Assembly: GCF_025231485.1 (NCBI RefSeq)
Contig: NZ_CP104003.1
Location: forward strand, 1,488,001-1,552,000
DNA from: Salinirubellus salinus
Lineage (GTDB): Archaea; Halobacteriota; Halobacteria; Halobacteriales; Haloarculaceae
Length of the DNA stretch: 64,000 bases
Direction: 5' to 3'
A program made the translations under genes and the position numbers. This document shows positions 52,825 through 61,268 of the stretch, piece by piece. A model generated the notes under the pieces. The model saw only the letters and a program-made list of their open reading frames with translations. It was not told the origin of the DNA and searched no databases. Every line of letters starts with the position of its first letter. Position 1 is the first letter of the stretch.

Positions 52825-54090
52825 ATGGACCTCGAGTGGGAGCGGTCCCGGTACGCGTGGGTGCTCGTCGGCATGGCCGTCGCCCTCACTATCGGGTTCG
52901 TCGTCTACTCGTTCGTTGGCACCATCGTGTTCGGCGTCTTCCTCTACTACGCCAGCCGTCCAGTGTACAAGCGGCTGTGCAGACGCATCGGCAACCGGGC
53001 GGTGGCCGCGACGCTGTCGATATTCGTGCTGGCGCTCCCGGTGTTGCTCCTGCTCGGCTACGCCATCGCGATCGCCCTCCAGGAGTTCGACCGGCTCTCC
53101 CGGACGGCCGATCTGGGGGCACTCGAGACGGCCCTGCAACCGTACCTCGACGTCGCCGGCGTCGTCGACGACCCCACGAGCATCCTGAACGACCCGAACG
53201 TCGCCGACTCGCTCCAGCCCCTCCTCGACACCGTGCTCTCCTCGCTGGGGCTGGTCGGCAACGGCCTGCTCCACGCGTTCATCGTCTTCGCGCTCGCGTA
53301 CTACCTCCTGAAGGACGGCGCGCGCCTCCGCCGCTGGTTCGAGCGACGGTTCGCCGACGCCGACGGCGTGCTCAACGCGTACCTGACCGCCGTCGACCGC
53401 GACCTCCACCGCGTGTTCTCGGGCAACATCGCCAACGCGCTGTTCACGGCCGTGCTGGGCGCGTTCGCGTACAACGTCCTCGTCTCGTTCACACCGCCGG
53501 CCGCGGCCATCCCCTACCCGACGCTGTTCGGGCTGCTGGCCGGCGCCGCGTCGCTCGTCCCCGTCGTCGGGATGAAACTGGTCTACGTCCCCGTTGCCGG
53601 CTACCTCGCGGGTGTCCAGTACCTCTCGGCCGACCCCATCTGGTGGCCCGTCGTCGCGTTCGTGCTCCTGTCGTTCGTCGTCGTCGACACCATCCCGGAC
53701 CTCATCATCCGGCCGCTCATCTCCGGCGGGAGTCCCTCCGCCCGCGTCGACCGCACGCCCCCGTTCGTCCACCTCTCGCTGAACGGCGAGGGAGGCCTCC
53801 ACGTCGGCCTCATCATGTTCGCGTACATCTTCGGACCCATCCTGTTCGGTTGGTACGGCCTGTTCCTCGGCCCGATGGCGCTGGTCGCCATCACCCACTT
53901 CGCGAAACTGGTGCTGCCGGAACTGCTCGCCGGCGAACGCATCGTCCCCGTCGCCGTCGACCCCGGCGCGCTCGCGAACGAACCGCCGGTCGAGTCGCCG
54001 GCCGACCCGCCCACTGACGACCCGCCGGTGGACACCGAGAACCGACCCGACAATCACGACCCCGCGGGGACCGACCCCGCCGACGACTGA
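52825..54090 (+). CDS. AI-2E family transporter (PerM/UPF0118)
   Basis: The 421-residue protein has eight or so membrane segments in the UPF0118 arrangement: two N-terminal helices after MDLEWERSRYAWVL, a large extramembrane region with VADSLQPLLDTVLSSLG, FALAYYLLKDG, YPTLFGLLAGAASLVPVVGM and VVVDTIPDLIIRPLISG. An acidic Pro-rich tail follows (from about residue 385). Related proteins export autoinducer-2 or act as sodium antiporters; the substrate here is unknown. Confidence 0.88.
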   Translation: MDLEWERSRYAWVLVGMAVALTIGFVVYSFVGTIVFGVFLYYASRPVYKRLCRRIGNRAVAATLSIFVLALPVLLLLGYAIAIALQEFDRLSRTADLGALETALQPYLDVAGVVDDPTSILNDPNVADSLQPLLDTVLSSLGLVGNGLLHAFIVFALAYYLLKDGARLRRWFERRFADADGVLNAYLTAVDRDLHRVFSGNIANALFTAVLGAFAYNVLVSFTPPAAAIPYPTLFGLLAGAASLVPVVGMKLVYVPVAGYLAGVQYLSADPIWWPVVAFVLLSFVVVDTIPDLIIRPLISGGSPSARVDRTPPFVHLSLNGEGGLHVGLIMFAYIFGPILFGWYGLFLGPMALVAITHFAKLVLPELLAGERIVPVAVDPGALANEPPVESPADPPTDDPPVDTENRPDNHDPAGTDPADD

Positions 54091-54354
54091 CTACCCCGGC
54101 GGGGACTCCAGTTCCGTCCCGTCGCGGGGACAGTACGCGAACGACGGGTCGCGCGTCTCGAACCCGCAGACCGGACAGGTTCGGCGCTCGGGCCGCGACT
54201 CCGGTTCCCCGCGACCCCGGAACAGGAAGGGGACCAGCGGGAGGAACAGGAACAGCAGGAACGTATCGAAGTAGTACCACGCGGCGACGCTGACGACGAG
54301 GCTCAGGGCGAGACCGACGAGCGCCGTCAGGGTGCGCGAGGAGAGCGAGACCAT
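54091..54354 (-). CDS. Two-segment membrane protein with C-terminal zinc ribbon
   Basis: The 87-residue protein has two hydrophobic segments (TLTALVGLALSLVVSVAAWY and FDTFLLFLFLPLVPFLF) followed by a cytoplasmic-type zinc ribbon with CPVCGF and YCPRDGT. Its stop is immediately adjacent to the stop of the convergent AI-2E-type gene. The function is unknown. Confidence 0.7.
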   Translation of the reverse strand: MVSLSSRTLTALVGLALSLVVSVAAWYYFDTFLLFLFLPLVPFLFRGRGEPESRPERRTCPVCGFETRDPSFAYCPRDGTELESPPG

Positions 54355-54391
54355 CGGCTACGGGGCGGTGAGAACGGGAGGAGTCGCCCGG

Positions 54392-55105
54392 TCAGAGGAC
54401 CTCGTCGAAATCCTTGTGGCCCTGGATGCCGACGCCCTCGCTCGTCACCTCGGCGAGGAATACGCCGTTACCGGAGCCGGTATCACGCTCGACGGCGGCC
54501 TTGATACCGGCCGCGGCGACCCGCTTGGCCTCCTCGTTGGACATGTCGTCCTCGTAGAGCCGCTCGAGGGTACCGTACGCCACGGTCAGCCCGGAGCCGG
54601 TGATGGTGTAGTCGTCCTCCATCACACCCCCGGCGGGGTCGATGGAGTAGACGTGGTGACCCTCGTCGTCGACGCCGCCGAGGATGGGGTTGATGGCGAA
54701 GAACGGGCCGCCGCGAGCGAAGTTACCCGCGAGCGTCGCCAGCGCGCCGATGCTGATGTCCTCGCCGCGGCGCGCCTCGTAGAGGTTCGCCTCGGCACGG
54801 AGCGAGCGGATGAACGACTGCGCGCCCCCGACGCTGCCGACGAGCGTGAGCGCGGCGTTCGGGTGGATCTGCTCGACCTTCTGGACGTTCTTGTTGGAGA
54901 CGAAGCGGCCACCCAGCGAGGCGCGCATGTCCGTGGCGATGACGACCCCCTCGGCGGTGGTGATGCCGATGGTCGTCGTCCCGGTGGAGTTGACCTTCTC
55001 GAGGTCCTTCTCCGAGACGTCCGGGAGCGTGCCGAGCTCCGGCTCGTAGGGCGACGAGTCGAAGTCACGACCGGTCCGTGGCAGGGAGAAATCTGTCTCG
55101 TGCAT
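54392..55105 (-). CDS. psmB: Proteasome beta subunit
   Basis: The 237-residue subunit of the 20S core has a 42-residue propeptide ending in NSTG, followed by TTTIGITTAEGVVIATDMRAS. Thr43 is the predicted autocatalytic N-terminal nucleophile, and the Asp/Arg/Lys of the active site follow. GSGLTVAYGTLE and GVFLAEVTSEGV complete the fold. It degrades unfolded proteins delivered by PAN/Cdc48 ATPases. The alpha subunit is not in the window. A TTTTATC box about 29 nt upstream supports the ATG at 55105. Confidence 0.95.
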   Translation of the reverse strand: MHETDFSLPRTGRDFDSSPYEPELGTLPDVSEKDLEKVNSTGTTTIGITTAEGVVIATDMRASLGGRFVSNKNVQKVEQIHPNAALTLVGSVGGAQSFIRSLRAEANLYEARRGEDISIGALATLAGNFARGGPFFAINPILGGVDDEGHHVYSIDPAGGVMEDDYTITGSGLTVAYGTLERLYEDDMSNEEAKRVAAAGIKAAVERDTGSGNGVFLAEVTSEGVGIQGHKDFDEVL

Positions 55106-55130
55106 TACCAGCCGGTACACGCGAGGCGCT

Positions 55131-55140
55131 GATAAAACCC
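55131..55140 (-). promoter_or_regulatory. TATA box of the proteasome beta gene
   Basis: The minus-strand GGGTTTTATC centres 29 nt before the ATG and fits a leaderless transcript. Confidence 0.6.
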
Positions 55141-55176
55141 ACCTTTCCGGGCAGTCCGCAGGACCGTCCGGGCCGC

Positions 55177-55359
55177 TCAGCGGTCCTCGACCGGACCGGC
55201 GGCCGTGTACGCCGCGCCGAGTCGCTGGACGACTCGGCCCACCGGCAGCGACACCCCGACCCGACGCGCCAGCAGCGCGACGGGGAGGAGCGCGATGCCG
55301 AGGAGGATGCTCAGCTGGTACAGGGCGAGGACGCCTGCGCGGTAGACTGCGGTTGCCAT
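55177..55359 (-). CDS. Small membrane protein upstream of psmB
   Basis: The 60-residue protein has one long hydrophobic segment (LALYQLSILLGIALLPVALLA) and a basic middle. A CTTATACT box (55390-55397) lies about 33 nt before the ATG. No family is recognised. It is 71 nt upstream of psmB on the same strand but appears to have its own promoter. Confidence 0.5.
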   Translation of the reverse strand: MATAVYRAGVLALYQLSILLGIALLPVALLARRVGVSLPVGRVVQRLGAAYTAAGPVEDR

Positions 55360-55668
55360 CTGCGTTCACCGGGGCGAGTCCGTACCCCAGTATAAGCTTT
55401 CCTCCCCGCTTCGCGTCTGTGATAACGTGTCACGCCCCGCCGACCCCGCCGCCGGCTTGCGATTCAACTGGACTTGTGGCGACCCCAACCGCGGTGAGTC
55501 GACCGGCCACGGTGGCGGTCCTTCCCCGTGAGGGGCGGGACGCTTCGCTGTAAGTTACAGGAATACTCGTGGTGGCGTACGCCGACGTGCCCGCGGGGAC
55601 GCTCCGTGCGGAGTGGCCCGACGGGGACGAATCGGAAGGCACGTGGGGGCGGCCGCCCCACGACCGGT
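55360..55668. other. Intergenic region with palindrome and GC-hairpin, possible remnant of a mobile element end
   Basis: This is a 309-nt gap between divergent genes. A perfect palindrome CTGTAA-G-TTACAG lies at 55548-55560. Just before it, CCCCGTGAGGGG (55524-55535) is a compact hairpin followed by CGGGACGCTTCG. On the minus strand the two read as a structured GC-rich tail. No gene is convincing. I noted a resemblance to the hairpin-bearing right ends of IS200/IS605-type (tnpB) elements, from memory only. Confidence 0.35.
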
Positions 55669-56022
55669 ATGAGCAACTACCTCGTCGGCATGGAGGCCGC
55701 GTGGCTCGTGCGTGACGTCGAGAACATCGACGACGCCATCGGCGTCGCCGTCAGTTCCGCCGGTCGGCGCCTGAACGAGAAGGACCTGGAGTACGTGGAC
55801 GTGGACATCGGCGCCACCCGGTGTCCCTACTGTGGTGAGGACTTCGACTCGGGGTACATCGCGGCCGACACCGCTCTCGTCGGCCTCGTCCTCGAGATGA
55901 AGGTGTTCAACGCCGACTCGAAGGAACACGCCCAGCGCATCGCCAAGAGCGAGATCGGCGGGGCCCTCCGAAACGTCCCGCTGAAGGTGCTGGAGACGTT
56001 CGAACTCGAGGACGACGAGTAG
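55669..56022 (+). CDS. DUF555/UPF0212-family protein
   Basis: The 117-residue archaeal protein begins [35 protein letters not shown] and carries a single CPYCGEDF zinc-knuckle-like motif (about residues 46-53), then [26 protein letters not shown]. The family is conserved in euryarchaea, with unknown function. Confidence 0.85.
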   Translation: MSNYLVGMEAAWLVRDVENIDDAIGVAVSSAGRRLNEKDLEYVDVDIGATRCPYCGEDFDSGYIAADTALVGLVLEMKVFNADSKEHAQRIAKSEIGGALRNVPLKVLETFELEDDE

Positions 56023-56076
56023 CGCACCCGGCCCCGGTCGGTACCTTTTTCAATTACCCAGAGTTATCGCCGGAGC

Positions 56077-56625
56077 ATGAAGCTCCCGACGTCTGCGGAC
56101 CTTCGCGAGCGCCGGAACGACCTGGGGTTGACCCAGAGCGAACTGGCGGACATGGCGGACGTCTCCCAGCCGCTCATCGCGCGCATCGAGGGCGGCGACG
56201 TGGACCCACGACTCTCGACGCTCCGGCGTATCGTCGAGGCGCTGGACGAGGCCGAGGGCGAGATCAAACGGGCCGGCGACATCATGCACGAGGACGTCAC
56301 CTTCGTGCGCGAGGACGACGCCGTCGCCGCCGCCATCGACCTGATGGGCGAGGAGGGGTTCTCCCAACTGCCGGTCGTGGACGCCGGCGGCACACCGGTC
56401 GGCATCGTCTCGAACTCCGACATCCGCAAGCACCGCGAGGAGCACGACCTCGAGGAGCTCCCGGTCAGCGCGGTGATGAACGAGACCATCACCACCGTCA
56501 GCCCGGACGCCACGCTCGACGAGGTGAACAACTACCTCAACTACAACAAGGCCGTCATCGTCAAGCAGAACGGCGAGGTCATCGGCATCGTCACCGAGGC
56601 CGACGTGGCCTCGCACCTGTCCTGA
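56077..56625 (+). CDS. XRE-type HTH protein with two CBS domains
   Basis: The 182-residue protein has an N-terminal lambda-repressor-type HTH (LRERRNDLGLTQSELADMADVSQPLIARIEGG, within residues 9-42) followed by a CBS pair (VTFVREDDAVAAAIDLMGEEGFSQLPVVD and ITTVSPDATLDEVNNYLNYNKAVIVKQNG). CBS domains bind adenosyl ligands such as AMP, ATP or SAM, so this is probably a ligand-controlled transcription regulator. A TTTTTCAATTA box (56046-56056) lies about 26 nt before the ATG. Confidence 0.88.
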   Translation: MKLPTSADLRERRNDLGLTQSELADMADVSQPLIARIEGGDVDPRLSTLRRIVEALDEAEGEIKRAGDIMHEDVTFVREDDAVAAAIDLMGEEGFSQLPVVDAGGTPVGIVSNSDIRKHREEHDLEELPVSAVMNETITTVSPDATLDEVNNYLNYNKAVIVKQNGEVIGIVTEADVASHLS

Positions 56626-56769
56626 GGTTCACGTAGGATCCCGCGCCAGACCGCCCGTGCGATAGACAGCGCCACACGGCGCGAGCGTGGCCGTGAGGCC
56701 GACCGGGAGACCGAGACGAGTGCGACACACCGCCGTGTGCCAGCCGCGAGTGTCGCCTGTTCGCCAGTC

Positions 56770-57768
56770 CTACAGCGAGAGCCCGCGGATCGCCACCTCG
56801 TCGCCGGCCTCGACCGTGCCGACGACGCGCCCGTCTTCGGTCGCCTCGACCAGCTCTTCGGCATCCGCCGGCGCCACCGCGGCGACGAACCCCGTCCCCA
56901 TGTTGAACGTCCGGTGCATCTCCTCGGCCGCGACGTTCCCTTCCCCGGCGACGAACTCGAACACGGAGTGCGCCTCGAACGGGTCGGTCACGTCGTAGCG
57001 GAACTGCCCCATCCGCGAGAGGTTCGTCCACCCGCCGCCGGTGACGTGCGCGCAGGCGTGAGTCTCCACGGCGTGGAGCGCCGGCAGGAGGTCCGTGTAG
57101 ATGCGCGTCGGCTCCAGCAGCGCCTCGCCGACCGTCTCGTAGTCGTCGTACGGGTACGGGTCGGTGTACTCGTGGGCCTTCGTCGCCGCCTTGCGGGCGA
57201 GTGTCAGGCCGTTCGAGTGGATACCAGACGACGGGAACCCGACGAGCGTATCACCCACCTCGGCCTCGCCCGCGAACGTCTCGTCCGGTTCTGCGAGGCC
57301 GGCGCAGGTGCCCGCGAGGTCGAGTCCACGCACGACCTCGGGCATCACGGCCGTCTCGCCGCCGACGAGTTCGATGTCGGCGCGGTCCGCCCCCTCACGG
57401 AGTCCCTCGCCGACCTGTTCGGCGACGGCGTCGTCGGGTGACTCGACCGCGAGGTAGTCGACGAACGCGACGGGCGTCACGCCGCCCGCGACGAGGTCGT
57501 TGACGTTCATCGCGATGCAGTCGATGCCGATGGTGGAGTAGTCGCCGAGCGCCTCGGCGACCAGCAGCTTGGTGCCGACGCCGTCGGCGGCGAGCGCGAG
57601 GTAGCGGTCGCCGATGTCGAGCAGGCCGGCGAAGTCGCCCTCGAACTCGCCGACGGCGGAGACCAGCGCCGAGGTGGCGGCCTCGCTCGCGTCGATGTCG
57701 ACACCCGCGCCGGCGTAGGTCATCCCCTCCTCGTCCTCGCTCGCCTCGTCAGCGTGGTCCTCGGTCAT
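56770..57768 (-). CDS. purM: Phosphoribosylformylglycinamidine cyclo-ligase
   Basis: The 332-residue enzyme closes the imidazole ring in purine synthesis (AIR synthetase, ATP-dependent). It has the N-terminal TYAGAGVDIDA, the GVGTKLLVAEALGDYSTIGIDCIAMNVND block that binds ATP and substrate, VGGETAVMPEV, and the HVTGGGWTNLSRM block near residue 240. The acidic N-terminus and length are typical of haloarchaea. It stands alone among unrelated genes. Confidence 0.95.
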   Translation of the reverse strand: MTEDHADEASEDEEGMTYAGAGVDIDASEAATSALVSAVGEFEGDFAGLLDIGDRYLALAADGVGTKLLVAEALGDYSTIGIDCIAMNVNDLVAGGVTPVAFVDYLAVESPDDAVAEQVGEGLREGADRADIELVGGETAVMPEVVRGLDLAGTCAGLAEPDETFAGEAEVGDTLVGFPSSGIHSNGLTLARKAATKAHEYTDPYPYDDYETVGEALLEPTRIYTDLLPALHAVETHACAHVTGGGWTNLSRMGQFRYDVTDPFEAHSVFEFVAGEGNVAAEEMHRTFNMGTGFVAAVAPADAEELVEATEDGRVVGTVEAGDEVAIRGLSL

Positions 57769-57807
57769 ACCCCGAGACGGGCAGAGGGGCGCGAAAAGTG
57801 CGACGGT

Positions 57808-58146
57808 TTAGCCGTCCAGCGCTCGCTCGAACAGTCGTACGTTCCGCCGGTTCGCACGGAAGTAGACGTCGAGCACGTTGCCGACGAGTGGGATCAGGCC
57901 GATCGCCCAGCCGATACCGACGTTGAGGAGCATCCGGACGAGGTACCACGTCGGGACGCCCGCCCGGAACGCCTCGAAGACGATGACGAGCCCGACGATG
58001 GCCGTGAAACTGTCGCCGATGACGGGAATCACCCCGAGCAACGGGTCGATGCCGATACGGCCGACGACCGGGAGTTCGACGGCGTCGTCGAGGAGCGTGG
58101 CGAGGGTCTCTGCGCGCTGGAGGTGTGGGTCGGCCGACACGACCAC
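57808..58146 (-). CDS. DUF4112-family small membrane protein
   Basis: The 112-residue protein starts at a GTG. It has the DUF4112 pattern: VVGRIGIDPLLGVIPVIGDSFTAIVGL, RMLLNVGIGWAIGLIPLVGNVLDVYFRANRRN. Two hydrophobic regions with a central GD pair are visible. The function is unknown. It lies 58 nt after the end of the paralogous membrane-protein pair on the same strand. Confidence 0.85.
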   Translation of the reverse strand: MVVSADPHLQRAETLATLLDDAVELPVVGRIGIDPLLGVIPVIGDSFTAIVGLVIVFEAFRAGVPTWYLVRMLLNVGIGWAIGLIPLVGNVLDVYFRANRRNVRLFERALDG

Positions 58147-58204
58147 CGGTAGGCGACGCCCGCATTTAGCCGTAGCGCCGTCGTCGGTCTCCCCCCGCGG
58201 ACAG

Positions 58205-59413
58205 TCACCAGTACCGCTCGGCGAACAGCGACACCACCACGCCCGCGTGGAGGAGCACCCCGCCGAGCGTCGCGACCCGACCGGCCGTCACGGCCACGGC
58301 CGGTCCCGTGGCGGCACCGACCACCTCCGCGAGGAGACCGGCCGCGACCAGCGCCATCGCCACGAGCGCCGTCCGGTCGCCGACCCACCGTCGGCTGGAG
58401 ACGGCGGGCGGGTAGAACTGGTACGTCGCACCGAGGATGGAGAGCCCGAGGAGCCCGAGCAGGTTCACGCGGAGGTGCGCCCGGACCAGTCCCGACGTGG
58501 CCGCGACGTAGGCGAACGCCAGGCCGAGACCGACACCCACGGCGCCGAGACCGACCCCACTCAGGAACCCGGCGAACCCGACGCGTCGCTTGTCGCTCCG
58601 GCGGACGGTCACGGCCAGCGCCAGCGCGAACCCGAGGACCGCGACCGACTCGACGACGGCACCCCACTGGAGGCGTGTCCCGGCGGGCAGCCCGGTGGCG
58701 AGGAGCCACGGCCCCACCGCCGCCGCGGGGAGGACGACGGCGACGAGGGGACGGGGCGGCCGGGCCGCGAGGAACCGCGGGAGGAGTCGGAAGCCGACGG
58801 CGAACAGCAACAGCGTCGCGCCCCCCACCGCGAGCAGGTGGCTCGTCGCGGGGCCGTACACCACCGGCGTCGGCAGGCCGAGTTCGACGGCGGCCGTCAC
58901 GTACGTCCCGGCCAGCAGGTAGCCGAGCGCCACGACGACGAACGCGTTCGCCACCCGGTCGACCGTCCGGCGGTCGGCGTTGTGCTCGCCAGTCCCCGTC
59001 TCGGCCCCGGTGAGGTTCGTCCGTACCGTCCAGCCGAGCGTCGCGAGGATACCGAGGAACCCCAGCGCCCAGAGCGTCGTGGCGACCAGTTCGACGGGTT
59101 CGGACAGTCGTGCGTACTCCACGCTCGCCATCCCGACCACGCCCAGCGCCGTCGCCGGGAGCGTCACGGCCGGTGCGCGCGGGAACGCGAGTTCCCGGTC
59201 GAAGTACGACGGCACCAGCGAGTAGGCCTTGCCGGCCACCGTGTGCAGGACGAACCCGTGGAGGCCGAGGACCACGCCGACGCCACGTGGTGCCCCGGCG
59301 AGTGCCGTGGCCTGCCACGCGACGAGGAAGCCGAGCCCGGCCAGCAGGAAGCGTCTGGCACCACGGGAGACCGTCGCGGCGGACATGCTCGGCCACTCGG
59401 TACGGGGGTTCAT
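58205..59413 (-). CDS. Multi-spanning membrane protein, heme-copper-oxidase-subunit-I-like (paralogue 1)
   Basis: The 402-residue protein has about 10-12 membrane segments. Two histidine-bearing blocks recall heme-copper-oxidase subunit I: LHGFVLHTVAGKAYSLVP (about residues 50-67) and RAHLRVNLLGLLGLSILGATYQFYP (in the last third). The block SHLLAVGGATLLLFAVGF adds another His. The copper-ligand set is not complete, so it is not a working oxidase by sequence. A PRPLVAVVLPAAAVGP block is shared with the next gene. The start could also be the ATG at about 59386. Confidence 0.6.
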   Translation of the reverse strand: MNPRTEWPSMSAATVSRGARRFLLAGLGFLVAWQATALAGAPRGVGVVLGLHGFVLHTVAGKAYSLVPSYFDRELAFPRAPAVTLPATALGVVGMASVEYARLSEPVELVATTLWALGFLGILATLGWTVRTNLTGAETGTGEHNADRRTVDRVANAFVVVALGYLLAGTYVTAAVELGLPTPVVYGPATSHLLAVGGATLLLFAVGFRLLPRFLAARPPRPLVAVVLPAAAVGPWLLATGLPAGTRLQWGAVVESVAVLGFALALAVTVRRSDKRRVGFAGFLSGVGLGAVGVGLGLAFAYVAATSGLVRAHLRVNLLGLLGLSILGATYQFYPPAVSSRRWVGDRTALVAMALVAAGLLAEVVGAATGPAVAVTAGRVATLGGVLLHAGVVVSLFAERYW

Positions 59414-59479
59414 AGGAGTACGGGGGTGGCCGACCCGCGTGGGCGGTGGCGTGCGAGCCGAACCGCCCCCGGCGGGTGG

Positions 59480-60628
59480 CTACGCGACGGTCTCGCGGCC
59501 GGTCAGGGTCCGTCCCACGTCGGCGGCGTAGATCACGACCGCGAGGAGCACGACCCCCTGGCCGACCTCCGACGGGAGGCCGAGTCGCCCTGCGGCGAGT
59601 TCGACGAGGAGCCCGACGGTGACGAGGAGCGTGACGACCGACCCGAGCGGTAGCAGGGCACGCCGGAGGGCGTACCGTGTCCCGGACAGGAGCGCCAGGC
59701 CGAGGAACCCCAGCGCCGCCAGTCGGTACTCGACGGGGACGACGTCGGCCACGAGCGTGAACCGCGAGAAGGCGCCGCCGAGCAGTAGCATCCCGCTGCC
59801 GAACAGGAGGCCGAAGACGAGGCTCCCGGTCCCGGCCGGACGGGCGGCCGCGGTGAGAGCGGTGTAGACGAGTGCGACGAGGAGCGCCCCGAGCGCCACC
59901 GCTTCGAGGGTCGCCCCGACGCGGGCGAGCACCCCCGCGGGGAGACCGAGCGCGACCAGCGGGGGGCCGAACGCGGCCGCCGGGAGGGCGACGGCCACCA
60001 GCGGCCGCGGGAGCGACCGGCCGTAGGCGCTGGGGGCGAGCGCGACGAGGCCGGCCGCACAGGGCACCGCGATACCCCCGAGCAGCAGGTGTGCCACCGC
60101 CGGTCGCGTGCTGACGGGTGCCGGGAGGCCGAGCGCCGCGGCGACCGTGGCGTAGACGCCGACCGCGAGCGTCGCGTACCCCACGTGGAGCGTGAGGAGG
60201 ACGAGGCGGCCCGTCTCGCTCGCGTCGCCGAGTCGCGCCGGGAGGCTCGGGAGTGTCTCGGCTGCGAGGACGAACAGCGCGAGGAGGACGCCGACGCCCA
60301 GTACCACCAGCGGGCGTTGTCCCCACCCCTGGAGGTATCCCCACTCGACGGCGGCGACCGCGACGGTCCCGCCCGCGGAGAGGAGCGTCGCGAGGCCGAG
60401 GAGCGGGCCGACCCAGCGCGAGCGGTCGGTCACGACGCCTCGACGACCCACCACCGAGAGCCAGAGCACCGTGTGGACCGCGAAGCCGTACCCGCCGAGC
60501 GCGACGAGGACGCCGAGCGGCGCGTCGAGGAGGACGGCGACGGCGCCGGCGACCAGCGAGAGCGTGGCGACTGCGCCCAGGAATCGGTCGAGGTGCGTCG
60601 GCGGCCGAGGGACGATGAGCGACGGCAC
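59480..60628 (-). CDS. Multi-spanning membrane protein (paralogue 2)
   Basis: The 382-residue protein starts at a GTG and has 10-12 membrane segments. It aligns by eye with the preceding entry over the PRPLVAVALPAAAFGPPLVALGLPAG block and the following GATLEAVALG segment, so the two arose by duplication. Some histidines remain (GFAVHTVLW, TLHVGYATL, VAHLLLGG), but the RAHLRVNLLG block of paralogue 1 is missing. It starts 7 nt after the site-2 protease gene, so it is probably in that operon. The function is unknown. Confidence 0.55.
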   Translation of the reverse strand: MPSLIVPRPPTHLDRFLGAVATLSLVAGAVAVLLDAPLGVLVALGGYGFAVHTVLWLSVVGRRGVVTDRSRWVGPLLGLATLLSAGGTVAVAAVEWGYLQGWGQRPLVVLGVGVLLALFVLAAETLPSLPARLGDASETGRLVLLTLHVGYATLAVGVYATVAAALGLPAPVSTRPAVAHLLLGGIAVPCAAGLVALAPSAYGRSLPRPLVAVALPAAAFGPPLVALGLPAGVLARVGATLEAVALGALLVALVYTALTAAARPAGTGSLVFGLLFGSGMLLLGGAFSRFTLVADVVPVEYRLAALGFLGLALLSGTRYALRRALLPLGSVVTLLVTVGLLVELAAGRLGLPSEVGQGVVLLAVVIYAADVGRTLTGRETVA

Positions 60629-60635
60629 GGTCGAC

Positions 60636-61268
60636 TCAGTAGGGGAAGCCCACGTAGAGGATGGCGATCACGGCGAGGCCGGCACAGACGAGGAACGCGG
60701 CGCCGAACCCGACGGTCGACCAGTTCCGGACCTTCCGGCCGTCGAGTGGGCCGAACGGGAGCATGTTGAACGCCGCGAGCGCGGCGTTGATGGTCACACC
60801 GAGTTGCCCCACCTCGCCGAGGAACCCACCGAGCAGGAACAGCGGGAAGAACGCCACGGCGAGCGCGACGTTCGTCAGCGGGCCGGCCAGCGCGATGAAC
60901 GCGTTCTCCCGTTCGTTCAGGTAGCCGCGGTGGTAGACGGCGCCGGGCGCGGCGAAGAGGAAACCCGCGAGCCCCGCCCCCACAGCGAGCGCCAGCATCG
61001 TGTAGTCCGCACGGAACTCCGCGACCTGCCCGTAGTGGATGGCGACCACCTTGTGGGCGAGTTCGTGGAGCAGGAACGCGACGCCGACGGTGAGGAACGA
61101 GGCGACGAACACCTCCGCGACGAGGCCCTCGCCGGCCCGCTGTAGCAGCGACAGCGGCGAGTATCCCGCGCCCGCGGTGGAGACGATGAAGAACGTGAAC
61201 GCGACGGCGAGGGCGACCCACGCGAGGCCGAAGTCTCGCAGCTCGCGCCCGGAGAAGTCGATGTTCAC
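60636..61268 (-). CDS. Site-2-protease-type (M50) membrane metalloprotease
   Basis: The 210-residue membrane protein has the zinc-binding LLHELAHKVV (HExxH, about residues 66-74) and the third-ligand block NMLPFGPLDGRK (about 172-183) of the M50 family, in a minimal form without PDZ or CBS domains. It should cleave a substrate within the membrane. It starts at a GTG in a GTGA overlap with the end of the TraB gene, so the two are translationally coupled. A regulatory role in membrane proteolysis is inferred. Confidence 0.88.
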   Translation of the reverse strand: MNIDFSGRELRDFGLAWVALAVAFTFFIVSTAGAGYSPLSLLQRAGEGLVAEVFVASFLTVGVAFLLHELAHKVVAIHYGQVAEFRADYTMLALAVGAGLAGFLFAAPGAVYHRGYLNERENAFIALAGPLTNVALAVAFFPLFLLGGFLGEVGQLGVTINAALAAFNMLPFGPLDGRKVRNWSTVGFGAAFLVCAGLAVIAILYVGFPY

